A DNA stretch of 64,000 nt from Collinsella aerofaciens. Its GTDB lineage: Bacteria > Actinomycetota > Coriobacteriia > Coriobacteriales > Coriobacteriaceae. The notes beneath the pieces are model-generated. The model ran no database searches and was not told the origin of the DNA. It saw nothing but the letters and a program-made list of their open reading frames with translations. The DNA lies in the NCBI RefSeq assembly GCF_020181355.1, contig NZ_CP084004.1, forward strand, positions 2,108,001 to 2,172,000. Reading direction: 5' to 3'. This document shows positions 1 through 8,319 of this stretch, piece by piece. How positions within the stretch are numbered: the first letter of the stretch is position 1; every line of letters starts with the position of its first letter. A program made the position numbers and the translations under genes.

Positions 1-369
1 GGCGCGACGCCTCGCTGGCCTAGCCTAAAGGCAAAACGGAATAGGCGGACCGACCGTCCGGCTGAGTCTGGAAAGAGATGCCAAACTGAGGGCGGAGAAT
101 GGTCACCGGACCTATCGAACACATATCCACCGTTCCTTCAACTGGGGAAACGGAATCCCCGGGGTCCATGGGGGCCGCGGGGGCGTTCGGCTAGCCGCGG
201 GTACGGACTATCTGCGCAGCGTGTTCAGCTTAGATCGGGAATCAACCACGAATGGTACACACGGCATCGAGAGCCCCCGCAACAAACCTCGTCCTAGATT
301 TCAAAGCTAGCAATCTTCCGAGTGTGAACTGCATGGTTACGCCATGTCTCTCTAAGCGTAGGTGCACAA
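1..369. other. Gene-free left edge; structured, possibly group II intron fragment
   Basis: No convincing protein gene is seen. The first ~260 bases are GC-rich and full of short self-complementary stems, such as GCCT-aa-AGGC near 22-31, CGGAC-cgac-GTCCG near 48-62 and CCGCGG copies near 175-200, with an AACTGGGGAAAC-type stretch near 140. Such density recalls domain I of bacterial group II introns. No reverse-transcriptase frame or recognisable domain V follows, so this would be a truncated remnant. From about 300 the composition drops to the AT-rich level of the glycosyltransferase genes. The identification is weak. Confidence 0.25.
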
Positions 370-1314
370 CTACGAGGTTTTCTCAAAAGTTTTAATTGTA
401 ACCACACGCGCCATATTAATGACATTCATTAAATACGACTTAGAGCAAAATGGGATTTGAAGCAATTGGGAAATACCTTTTGCTCGATTACCAGAATGAA
501 TACTTCTCAACCCATTATTAAATAATGTATTTGCCTTTAGATAGTTCTCAGCTCGGCGCCGATCGAACCGCTCGGCGACGATTGTATCAATCTTATCGAC
601 ATCCAGTGATCGACCCTCTTTGAAAGCTGAACGTAAACACTGAGAAACAACGAACTGTTTATACAAATTGCTACGCGAAATGCTATTAACAGTCATTCTG
701 TATCGAATGAGCGGCTCTGGAACATTTCCAATAGTGAACCCTTCCAGCTCGGCACGCAACAGCAAGTCATAATCTTCTGCTAGCGGAACAGACCGATACC
801 CCATTTCAAATACAGACCTTCTTCCAAACCAACTCGGATGAGGTACGCAATTTCTAATCATAAGAGAACGCCTAACGCCTTCACCCGAACTTGGAATTGA
901 ATCAACGAGATATAATTGACTACCGTCTTCGTCAATGGCGTTCAAATAAGAACCCACTAGGTCAAGCTCATGTTCTTCAAGATACGACAACTGCCGTTCA
1001 ATGCGCTGCGCCTCAGAAATGTCATCTGAGTCCATTCGGCAGATATACTGACCGCGTGAGACCTTGAACGCCTTTTCCAAAGATGCAGCAAGACCAAGAT
1101 TGCGTTCATTTCTCACGAGGCAAATCCTGCTGTCATGAGAGCTATAGTTTTGAGCAATATCGTAAAGTGTGTTGTCATCTGGATTATCAAAAACAACAAC
1201 CACCTCGATTCGATGGTAGGTCTGCTTTAAAATAGACACTAGTGCCTCAGTAAAATCTTTGGCGCTCTCCCTATAACAAGGCATGAGCACTGAAACCAAC
1301 TGTGAATCTGTCAA
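370..1314 (-). CDS. GT2-family glycosyltransferase (TTG start)
   Basis: This 314-residue protein has a GT-A fold signature: a beta-strand start SVLMPCYRES at residues 8-17 and a D-S-D-D nucleotide-sugar/metal motif at 95-98. The family transfers a sugar from an NDP-sugar to a growing surface glycan at the cytoplasmic membrane face. The start is TTG, chosen because a strong GGAGG lies about 7 bases upstream and no ATG fits as well. It is divergent from the next gene with only 36 bases between them, so both ribosome sites sit in one very short spacer. The gene is AT-rich relative to the window, as expected for exchangeable polysaccharide loci. Donor and acceptor cannot be told from sequence. 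Confidence 0.85.
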   Translation of the reverse strand: MTDSQLVSVLMPCYRESAKDFTEALVSILKQTYHRIEVVVVFDNPDDNTLYDIAQNYSSHDSRICLVRNERNLGLAASLEKAFKVSRGQYICRMDSDDISEAQRIERQLSYLEEHELDLVGSYLNAIDEDGSQLYLVDSIPSSGEGVRRSLMIRNCVPHPSWFGRRSVFEMGYRSVPLAEDYDLLLRAELEGFTIGNVPEPLIRYRMTVNSISRSNLYKQFVVSQCLRSAFKEGRSLDVDKIDTIVAERFDRRRAENYLKANTLFNNGLRSIHSGNRAKGISQLLQIPFCSKSYLMNVINMARVVTIKTFEKTS

Positions 1315-1350
1315 CTAAAACCTCCAACACCGCTGCGGGAGCAAACGCTA

Positions 1351-2448
1351 ATGAAAACTACCGATAGTTTAATAGTCCTTCATGTGGCATATATTACAAG
1401 TGATTTCGCTTCTGGCGTGTCTACAGTGGTGCCTCAATACCTAAATGAGCAGTCAGAAATAAAGGACATGAATATAGCTCTATTAAATCTTACAAACTAC
1501 AGGCCTAAAGATGCGAAATATCCCGTCTTCCATCAGTCATGCATAGAAAAACTTCCTGAACCGTTTTGCAATCCGTCACTCGTAATATTTCATGAGATAT
1601 ATAGGCCGGATCACATTAAACTAAGCCATTGGCTCAGAAGACGTGCGATCCCATACATCATCACGCCACATGGGTCTCTAACATATGTGGCGCAAGAACA
1701 GCATCATTTAGCTAAACAATTGCTTAATGTTTTCTTCTATAACGCCTTTATCCGCAATGCTGATTGTATCCATTTTCTATCGGAAAAAGAGGCGATGAGT
1801 TCAAACGGCTTTAAACATAGGAAAGCAAGCATTATTCCAAATGGTGTTAGCATCCCAAAAGCCAAAGCCTCAAACTTAGACAGCCGCATCGCGCTTTTTA
1901 TTGGCCGCCTAGATATAGAGGTCAAAGGTCTTGATCTACTGATCAAAAGTTTGCCGCTAATTGCTGATGAGCTAAGAGGGCTCGGAGCTAAAATCTACAT
2001 CTACGGTCCAGACGAAGATGGGTCTATGGCCAAACTGGAACTACTTATTGCCGACAATCAAGTATCCGATATTGTTTTATTAAATGGTCCAGTTAATGGT
2101 CAATCTAAAGCGGACGCTTTTCTCCAATCGCAGTTTTATATCCAACTTTCACGCACTGAAGGTTTCCCGACGTCTGTTTTGGAAGCACTAGCATATGGCC
2201 TCCCAATTATTGTTACCGAGGGAACCACATGGAAAGAAACAGCGAACAATAAAGGAATTGGAATCGGTGTAGAATCTGATCTCGAAGCCATTTCTAACGC
2301 AATTCTCACCCTGTTCAATGACGATGAACTTCGTTGTAAACTTGCAAATGCAGCTAGAAAGTATGCAATTGAACACTTTCAATGGAAGGCCATTGCCAAG
2401 CGTCAATTTATTTTATACAGGGACATTGTAAACGGGCTTTCTAACTAA
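1351..2448 (+). CDS. GT4-family (GT-B) glycosyltransferase
   Basis: This 365-residue protein looks like a retaining GT-B transferase. The linker PNGV is at 163-166, the C-terminal Rossmann half starts at FIGRLD (183-188), and the E-x7-E donor-binding motif is EGFPTSVLE at residues 270-278. Such enzymes extend lipid-linked oligosaccharides in the cytoplasm. The ATG is preceded by GGGAG about 9 bases upstream. It is followed after 33 bases by another transferase in the same direction, so the two probably share a transcript. Its low GC matches the neighbouring transferases and suggests acquisition as a block. The sugar specificity is unknown. Confidence 0.87.
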   Translation: MKTTDSLIVLHVAYITSDFASGVSTVVPQYLNEQSEIKDMNIALLNLTNYRPKDAKYPVFHQSCIEKLPEPFCNPSLVIFHEIYRPDHIKLSHWLRRRAIPYIITPHGSLTYVAQEQHHLAKQLLNVFFYNAFIRNADCIHFLSEKEAMSSNGFKHRKASIIPNGVSIPKAKASNLDSRIALFIGRLDIEVKGLDLLIKSLPLIADELRGLGAKIYIYGPDEDGSMAKLELLIADNQVSDIVLLNGPVNGQSKADAFLQSQFYIQLSRTEGFPTSVLEALAYGLPIIVTEGTTWKETANNKGIGIGVESDLEAISNAILTLFNDDELRCKLANAARKYAIEHFQWKAIAKRQFILYRDIVNGLSN

Positions 2449-2481
2449 CCATCTTGTTCTTCCAATACGGAAAGGGACTAA

Positions 2482-3498
2482 ATGCTGTTTTCAATTATTA
2501 TCCCTGCATATAATGCGGCATCCAGTTTGCCGGAAACGCTATCATCCATCTACCAACAAACATATGATGGCTATGAAATTATTCTCATCAATGATGGATC
2601 AGCAGACGCTACTGAAAGTGTCTGCAAAGTGTTTTGTGAATCTCACAACAATACTCATTACGTTAGACAAAATAATATGGGCGTATATGAGGCCAGGCGA
2701 AAAGGCGCGGAGATAAGCGCCGGAGATTACCTGGTCTTTGTTGATGCGGATGATTCTTTGCGCTTCGATACCCTATCTATTCTTGCTCGCGAAATCGATA
2801 AGTGCAATCCAGACATAATCTGTTTCAGCTATACAAGAAACCCAGACTATTCAAACGATCCGTTTATCAATCCCGCCCTTCCGTCTGGCATCTATGAAGG
2901 TGACGATCTCGCCGAAGTCAGAAAATGTTTGGCACGAGGGAAGCTCAATTCAATTTGGGGAAAGGCAATCAAAAGAAACTGTCTGATTGACGATTTAAGC
3001 AATACCGATACAAAGAGAATCGATTTTGCAGAAGATTTTCTGCAAATGATACCCATAGTCGATTCAGCCAGATCGGTTTTACAAATAAGTGATGCGCTGT
3101 ATTATTACAATTGTCAAAACGGACAAAGTGCAACACACAGCTATAAGGAAAAACAGCTTTCAGATTTAACCTTCGTCACCTCAAGCCTAGTGAAAATCGC
3201 TGCTCGTTGGGGAGAAGAAACAGAAAGGCTGGCATGGAAAACAAGAACGGAACAGTATCTTTATCTCCTATCGATCAACGAGCTCAGTGACAATAATGAG
3301 ACCAAAAAACGTAACTTTGTTTCAATTTCAGAGGCCTTATTTAATCCCTCAATTAAAGCTGATGTCCCTTGCAGCACCTACAGACCTGACAGCTATTTAC
3401 TGTTCCTTGCGGCAAAGAATAAGCACTATTTGTTATCTCGAGTAGTAATACGCTGTTGTGAACAGCTAAAACTATTGATACTGAAAATCCTTAGCTAA
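2482..3498 (+). CDS. GT2-family glycosyltransferase
   Basis: The 338-residue product opens with SIIIPAYN (4-11), has INDGS (36-40), and carries the D-A-D-D metal/nucleotide motif at 88-91, all typical of inverting GT2 enzymes. It lies 33 bases after the GT4 gene with an AAAGGGA ribosome site, so it is probably the second gene of a two-gene unit. It converges on the flippase gene, with an inverted repeat between them. The C-terminal ~120 residues are poorly conserved and probably bind acceptor. It is AT-rich like its neighbours. Donor and acceptor are not deducible. Confidence 0.86.
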   Translation: MLFSIIIPAYNAASSLPETLSSIYQQTYDGYEIILINDGSADATESVCKVFCESHNNTHYVRQNNMGVYEARRKGAEISAGDYLVFVDADDSLRFDTLSILAREIDKCNPDIICFSYTRNPDYSNDPFINPALPSGIYEGDDLAEVRKCLARGKLNSIWGKAIKRNCLIDDLSNTDTKRIDFAEDFLQMIPIVDSARSVLQISDALYYYNCQNGQSATHSYKEKQLSDLTFVTSSLVKIAARWGEETERLAWKTRTEQYLYLLSINELSDNNETKKRNFVSISEALFNPSIKADVPCSTYRPDSYLLFLAAKNKHYLLSRVVIRCCEQLKLLILKILS

Positions 3499-3543
3499 TC
3501 GCCCTGTTGTCATCGCTCATTTTTCCTGGCACCGAGTAGTAAA

Positions 3544-3592
3544 ACCAACCGACTTAGCCTTCGATAATCAAATGTCAGGCAAGCCGGTTGGT
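3544..3592. terminator. Bidirectional terminator-like hairpin
   Basis: ACCAACCG at 3544-3551 pairs with CGGTTGGT at 3585-3592, with inner pairing of CTTAGCC against GGCAAG-like bases. A-rich and T/A-rich flanks lie on both sides. It sits between two convergent genes, the place expected for a shared terminator. The long loop makes it less certain than a compact hairpin. Confidence 0.5.
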
Positions 3593-3644
3593 CATAAAAG
3601 TAATGAAAGTACATTAGGCTATTCTGCTTAATAAGCGTCGCAGA

Positions 3645-5195
3645 TTATCGCTTGATAAATGCAGATATGCTCGTCTTTTCGGATTCGTTTAGCCCAAACA
3701 TCAAAACCAAGAAGAAATAGATAAAGAAATAAATTATTGCAGACACCAAAACCACCACAAGGCCAGATAAAAGGCTTTTAATTAGGTTATAGAGCAGCAG
3801 CAAAGCCCCCGTACCGACAATAACCAAGACGGAAAGTTTGGCAATTTCAAGCCAAAATTTCTTTATGTTCAACCCAAGCTTTTCAGAGTAATACCAATTC
3901 ATACAGAAACCGTTACCTATAACCATAGCGATGGCTGTTGAAACTGCTGCGCCCACTATGCCCATAAGCTTGAGCAATATAATCGTCACGACCACGTTGA
4001 CAAGCGCAATCGCAAGATACATATACCCCCTATACAGGTAAACATTCGCAACCTGCATTATGGTAAGTCCCAGGTTCTGAATTAAGTCAATGGTAAATGG
4101 AACCATTACGATCAAGGCGATATAGAAAGCGTCTATATAGTCCTTACCAGCCCAAATAATGATGAAATCTTTCCCCAGAACAATAAATAAACTAAGAACA
4201 AATCCGCAGACGATAAAGGAAATGCGACCGACTTTAATGAAGAGATCCGAAATTTCAGACATATCCTTATTCTGGCAATACAGTTCTGAAACTCGAGGAA
4301 GAAAAACTGAAGAGGCTGCCGTACCGATTGTCATATAAATCGTGTAGATTTGAGATCCAACAGAATATACCGCAACGGCGGCAGCACCAAAATAATAGCC
4401 GACAATTAATTGATCGGTTTTCCAGAAAATCTGGTCAGCAATCGTCACCAATACAATCGCGCCGCTAAAAAATAGCAATCCTTTAGCCAGTTTCATGTCC
4501 CAGCCATGATATCTGAAACTAATATGCAGATTATATTTAGCAAACAAACGCTGGCTCACCGCGCACAACACATTTGTAACAAGCACAACTAAACATACGG
4601 CTAATGCATTCTTAAAAATTGTCGTAAGTCCATACACAATGAAAGGCTGAGCTATTAGGGCGGCCAATTGCGAGCCCTTCAAAAAAACGAACCTTTCATT
4701 AGCAGTTATCGCCGCAACGCTAATAGTGTTGTTCATGATAACAATTGTGTTGATCCCTAATACAACAAGCATTGCGGAACACTCATCAAGCTGTGAGTTT
4801 GTAAAACTGGCTGAATATACAAACCGAACAACCACGGCGAGAACGCAACTTATTAGCATCACGAACACAGATAGGACCCAGTACAGACGCCTAGCTATTG
4901 CGAGAGTATTCTCCATTAAGTCATTTTTGCCCTCTGCCATATACTTGCAATAAAAACGCCCAACACCGGCAGACAAAATCCCATTAATGGAAACTATATA
5001 AGACATGATAGAACCTATCAATTGATAGAGTCCGTATTCGTCTTGTCCAATGTTTTGCAACAACATCGGAACATATACAAAGCCGACTAAAGCCTGAGCC
5101 AGTATATAACCATATGTAATTATTATGCCAGTAAGTCTTCTGCTTGCGCTACTTATCAGAATCACCGTTTCACAATTAGTTGCTTCAAATACCAT
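3645..5195 (-). CDS. Polysaccharide flippase (MATE/Wzx-like)
   Basis: A 516-residue, very hydrophobic protein with about 12-14 predicted membrane segments. The N-terminal pattern (SSASRRLTGIIITYGYILAQALVGFVYVP-like, then G-x-D-E-Y-G-L-Y-Q) is characteristic of oligosaccharide flippases of the MOP superfamily, which move undecaprenyl-linked repeat units across the membrane. The length is normal for the family. It begins 16 bases after the NlpC/P60-like hydrolase gene ends on the same strand, so the two may be cotranscribed. Its own ribosome site is weak. It is AT-rich, in line with the adjacent transferases. A teichuronic-type or capsule substrate is possible but not shown. Confidence 0.87.
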   Translation of the reverse strand: MVFEATNCETVILISSASRRLTGIIITYGYILAQALVGFVYVPMLLQNIGQDEYGLYQLIGSIMSYIVSINGILSAGVGRFYCKYMAEGKNDLMENTLAIARRLYWVLSVFVMLISCVLAVVVRFVYSASFTNSQLDECSAMLVVLGINTIVIMNNTISVAAITANERFVFLKGSQLAALIAQPFIVYGLTTIFKNALAVCLVVLVTNVLCAVSQRLFAKYNLHISFRYHGWDMKLAKGLLFFSGAIVLVTIADQIFWKTDQLIVGYYFGAAAVAVYSVGSQIYTIYMTIGTAASSVFLPRVSELYCQNKDMSEISDLFIKVGRISFIVCGFVLSLFIVLGKDFIIIWAGKDYIDAFYIALIVMVPFTIDLIQNLGLTIMQVANVYLYRGYMYLAIALVNVVVTIILLKLMGIVGAAVSTAIAMVIGNGFCMNWYYSEKLGLNIKKFWLEIAKLSVLVIVGTGALLLLYNLIKSLLSGLVVVLVSAIIYFFIYFFLVLMFGLNESEKTSISAFIKR

Positions 5196-5210
5196 TCAGA
5201 AATTAAAGCA

Positions 5211-8192
5211 CTATTTAATCAGAACAACCGATTGCCGAACCTCTCCTTTGTTCGCATTGTTAAAGCAGGGTCCGATTAAATTCCCAGGCAGAATTTGATG
5301 CCACATTTCATTGTCATGCGGATTATCTCCCCAGAAGAACCCAATATGACAGTCGATTGATCCGTCAGTCTTAAAGAAGATAATATCTCCCTTTTGAGCA
5401 TAACCACTATTTAGCATATCTTGGACAGTACGGAACTCATACATTTTGCATCCCAAATCTCGAGCATAGCCATACCATCTCCAAGCGTTAATATAGCCGC
5501 CACCGCCTGGCCCCCCAGCCCAAGGAGAGTGATTATTATTCTGCGCAATACGATTGACATCGCCACCAACCGCAGCATAAGCATGAGCCACGAAGCCAGT
5601 GCAATTCATGCCAGTATAGCCATCCCATCTCGGGGCACCTTTTGGGTAAAGGCAACTATCATAGGAGGAGCCACCGGAATATCTCGTTCCTAAATAATAG
5701 CCATCAAATTGATGCGACGTAAGCCAAGTGACGAGTCCAATACGACTAACCCCCAAAACCGTTGAGCTGCCAAATGGGCTGTAGTAAATCTGAGTCGACT
5801 TCGACTGGAGAGTGCCATCAGGAAGCAAGACATCGCAGTAAAGATCGTAATAACCATCTTGCAATCCAAGTGCAGAGGGATTGAAATAAGCGTCATTCAC
5901 ACTGGAAAATTCTTTTAGAACACCCCATTTACTCCAGTCGGACTTGGCCCAAACAAATTTAAACTGAAATTGCCCAGATTTTTCAGCTGCAAGCGTTCCC
6001 AAATCAGCTCGAACTCCCCAAGAATTATTGCCATCAGTCGAAATTGCAGTAATCCTCGAGAAATCCCAACAGCTAATGATTGTTCTTTTTGTTTGGACAA
6101 CTCCATCTGACCCCGAAACGTCACAGATCAATTCATAGTCTCCGGCGTCTTTTGGATCCCATTGCAAGTGTGAACTTGTGCCCTGTTGAGCAACGCCCCA
6201 GTCAGCCCAATTATTCTTATTCCAGACGAACTTATACTGTAAGTAATTAGTATCACCCGAGCATCTGGCATCGATCTCAGTGCTTTCATTAGGCCTGACA
6301 AGCGTTGCAGAAGAACTCAAGGACTCGTAATTCCACTTCTCGGAGCCAATCGAGCATTCAGTCTTCGAGGTCATCGTCTGATCGTTGGCCTCATCAATAA
6401 CATCAACAAAAACGGTGACAGCGCCAGATTTATCGACTCTCCAGTCAATTGAGGATTTACCTCTGCCGGAGTCAATCACACCCCATTCAGCCCAGTTGTT
6501 CCGCATCCAAACATATTTGTATGAAATCTGATTATTCTTTCGGATGGTAATCCGAGGTGTAATTGAAAGCGTATCCCCTACGCACAAATTGGATGAATCA
6601 GATTTCAAATCTATTGAAGTGAAGTTAGATAGATTTCTCTCCACCCTGACGGGGAACCTCCAGGTCCTCACGTTGCCGGCCGAATCGACGGCGTCGACCA
6701 AGATGTTGACGTCGCCGGCGACCTCCGGCACCCAATCGCAGGAGGCCTCGGGCCCGAGCTGGCGGATGGTGCCCCACCTGGACCAGCCGCCCTGCTCCCA
6801 GACGAACTTATAGCGGACCGAGCCCGAGTTGCCGGACGCGGTCAGGCCGAGCGAGCAGCGGTCGCCCAGGAGAGGAGACCCTCCATCGGACGCCTTTGCC
6901 GAGAGGCCGTCGACAGAGTAGTCCTCTGAGATGCGAACGGGGAGTCTTGACGTCGACGTGAGCCCGCCGACCGTGACGTCGGCATAGAGAGTATAGGAGC
7001 CGGAAGACGGGGGCGTCCAGGTACAGGCGGCGGACTCAGATGCTGCCTGGATGACGCCCCACTTGGACCATGAGCCCCGTTCCCAAAGGAATTTAATCTT
7101 TGCGCCGGGAGCCGCCGCGGCGGAGATATTGACCTTCATTCCGCCGCTCCACTCGAGCGTATCCCCGCCGCTCACGGAAAGGCGACAGGCATCCACCCTG
7201 ACGGGGAACCTCCAGGTCCTCACGTTGCCGGCCGAATCGACGGCGTCGACCAAGATGTTGACGTCGCCGGCGACCTCCGGCACCCAATCGCAGGAGGCCT
7301 CGGGCCCGAGCTGGCGGATGGTGCCCCACCTGGACCAGCCGCCCTGCTCCCAGACGAACTTATAGCGGACCGAGCCCGAGTTGCCGGACGCGGTCAGGCC
7401 GAGCGAGCAGCGGTCGCCCAGGAGAGGAGACCCTCCATCGGACGCCTTTGCCGAGAGGCCGTCGACAGAGTAGTCCTCTGAGATGCGAACGGGGAGTCTT
7501 GACGTCGACGTGAGCCCGCCGACCGTGACGTCGGCATAGAGAGTATAGGAGCCGGAAGACGGGGGCGTCCAGGTACAGGCGGCGGACTCAGATGCTGCCT
7601 GGATGACGCCCCACTTGGACCATGAGCCCCGTTCCCAAAGGAATTTAATCTTTGCGCCGGGAGCCGCCGCGGCGGAGATATTGACCTTCATTCCGCCGCT
7701 CCACTCGAGCGTATCCCCGCCGCTCACGGAAAGGCGACAGGCATCCACCCTGACGGGGAACCTCCAGGTCCTCACGTTGCCGGCCGAATCGACGGCGTCG
7801 ACCAAGATGTTGACGTCGCCGGCGACCTCCGGCACCCAATCGCAGGAGGCCTCGGGCCCGAGCTGGCGGATGGTGCCCCACCTGGACCAGCCGCCCTGCT
7901 CCCAGACGAACTTATAGCGGACCGAGCCCGAGTTGCCGGACGCGGTCAGGCCGAGCGAGCAGCGGTCGCCCAGGAGAGGAGACCCTCCATCGGACGCCTT
8001 TGCCGAGAGGCCGTCGACAGAGTAGTCCTCTGAAACCGGCGAAGTTGCACTTAAATCATCGGCCCGTGTTGAATCTTCAATCTGTGATGGAGACAGGCCC
8101 GCTTCACTCAAACCAAAGCAAGGAGTTACGGCCAAACAGAAATAAAAGAAGAAAAAAGCGACACGGACAGCCTTACTTCTAAAGAAATGCAT
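5211..8192 (-). CDS. Secreted repeat protein with NlpC/P60-like hydrolase domain
   Basis: The ATG at 8192 is preferred to the longer frame because GGGGAGG lies just upstream and a signal peptide then begins the protein (MHFFRSKAVRVAFFFFYFC). About 993 residues follow: eight copies of a ~91-residue module with the pattern KFVW-x4-W-x2-WG and a final Y/D-V-x-V-D strand, resembling Y_Y_Y (triple-tyrosine) beta-sandwich repeats. The C-terminal ~150 residues have Cys864 in NCTGF and His949 in CHIGFFWG, the Cys-His arrangement of NlpC/P60 or CHAP peptidases that cut peptidoglycan peptides. The first five modules alternate A-B-A-B-A and are almost identical in DNA. The last three are diverged. The function of the modules (wall or glycan binding) is inferred. 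Confidence 0.8.
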   Translation of the reverse strand: MHFFRSKAVRVAFFFFYFCLAVTPCFGLSEAGLSPSQIEDSTRADDLSATSPVSEDYSVDGLSAKASDGGSPLLGDRCSLGLTASGNSGSVRYKFVWEQGGWSRWGTIRQLGPEASCDWVPEVAGDVNILVDAVDSAGNVRTWRFPVRVDACRLSVSGGDTLEWSGGMKVNISAAAAPGAKIKFLWERGSWSKWGVIQAASESAACTWTPPSSGSYTLYADVTVGGLTSTSRLPVRISEDYSVDGLSAKASDGGSPLLGDRCSLGLTASGNSGSVRYKFVWEQGGWSRWGTIRQLGPEASCDWVPEVAGDVNILVDAVDSAGNVRTWRFPVRVDACRLSVSGGDTLEWSGGMKVNISAAAAPGAKIKFLWERGSWSKWGVIQAASESAACTWTPPSSGSYTLYADVTVGGLTSTSRLPVRISEDYSVDGLSAKASDGGSPLLGDRCSLGLTASGNSGSVRYKFVWEQGGWSRWGTIRQLGPEASCDWVPEVAGDVNILVDAVDSAGNVRTWRFPVRVERNLSNFTSIDLKSDSSNLCVGDTLSITPRITIRKNNQISYKYVWMRNNWAEWGVIDSGRGKSSIDWRVDKSGAVTVFVDVIDEANDQTMTSKTECSIGSEKWNYESLSSSATLVRPNESTEIDARCSGDTNYLQYKFVWNKNNWADWGVAQQGTSSHLQWDPKDAGDYELICDVSGSDGVVQTKRTIISCWDFSRITAISTDGNNSWGVRADLGTLAAEKSGQFQFKFVWAKSDWSKWGVLKEFSSVNDAYFNPSALGLQDGYYDLYCDVLLPDGTLQSKSTQIYYSPFGSSTVLGVSRIGLVTWLTSHQFDGYYLGTRYSGGSSYDSCLYPKGAPRWDGYTGMNCTGFVAHAYAAVGGDVNRIAQNNNHSPWAGGPGGGGYINAWRWYGYARDLGCKMYEFRTVQDMLNSGYAQKGDIIFFKTDGSIDCHIGFFWGDNPHDNEMWHQILPGNLIGPCFNNANKGEVRQSVVLIK
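6641..8031. repeat. 552-bp tandem DNA repeat, 2.5 copies
   Basis: Starting at about 6641, 7193 and 7745 the sequence repeats with a 552-bp period with no difference that I can see. The third copy is partial and stops near 8031. Each full unit encodes two modules (type A then type B, 184 residues). It is in frame inside the NlpC/P60-like gene, so copy-number change by recombination would alter the number of modules without breaking the reading frame. Confidence 0.93.
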
Positions 8193-8271
8193 ATAGAACC
8201 TCCCCGATAGTTCACTCCAACATAATATTGCTAGCAAGTAACAATTTAAGGCCAAGATTTACCATACAAGT

Positions 8272-8302
8272 AAGGTCGACTACAACCAGCGCAGTCGACC
8301 TA
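8272..8302 (-). terminator. Terminator-like hairpin after the amidase gene
   Basis: AGGTCGACT at 8273-8281 is the exact reverse complement of AGTCGACCT at 8293-8301, with an 11-base loop. It lies just downstream of the amidase gene stop and upstream of the next minus-strand gene. There is no strong U-tract, so it may instead be a processing or pause structure. Confidence 0.45.
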
Positions 8303-8319
8303 GAGAATTCATATTGATA

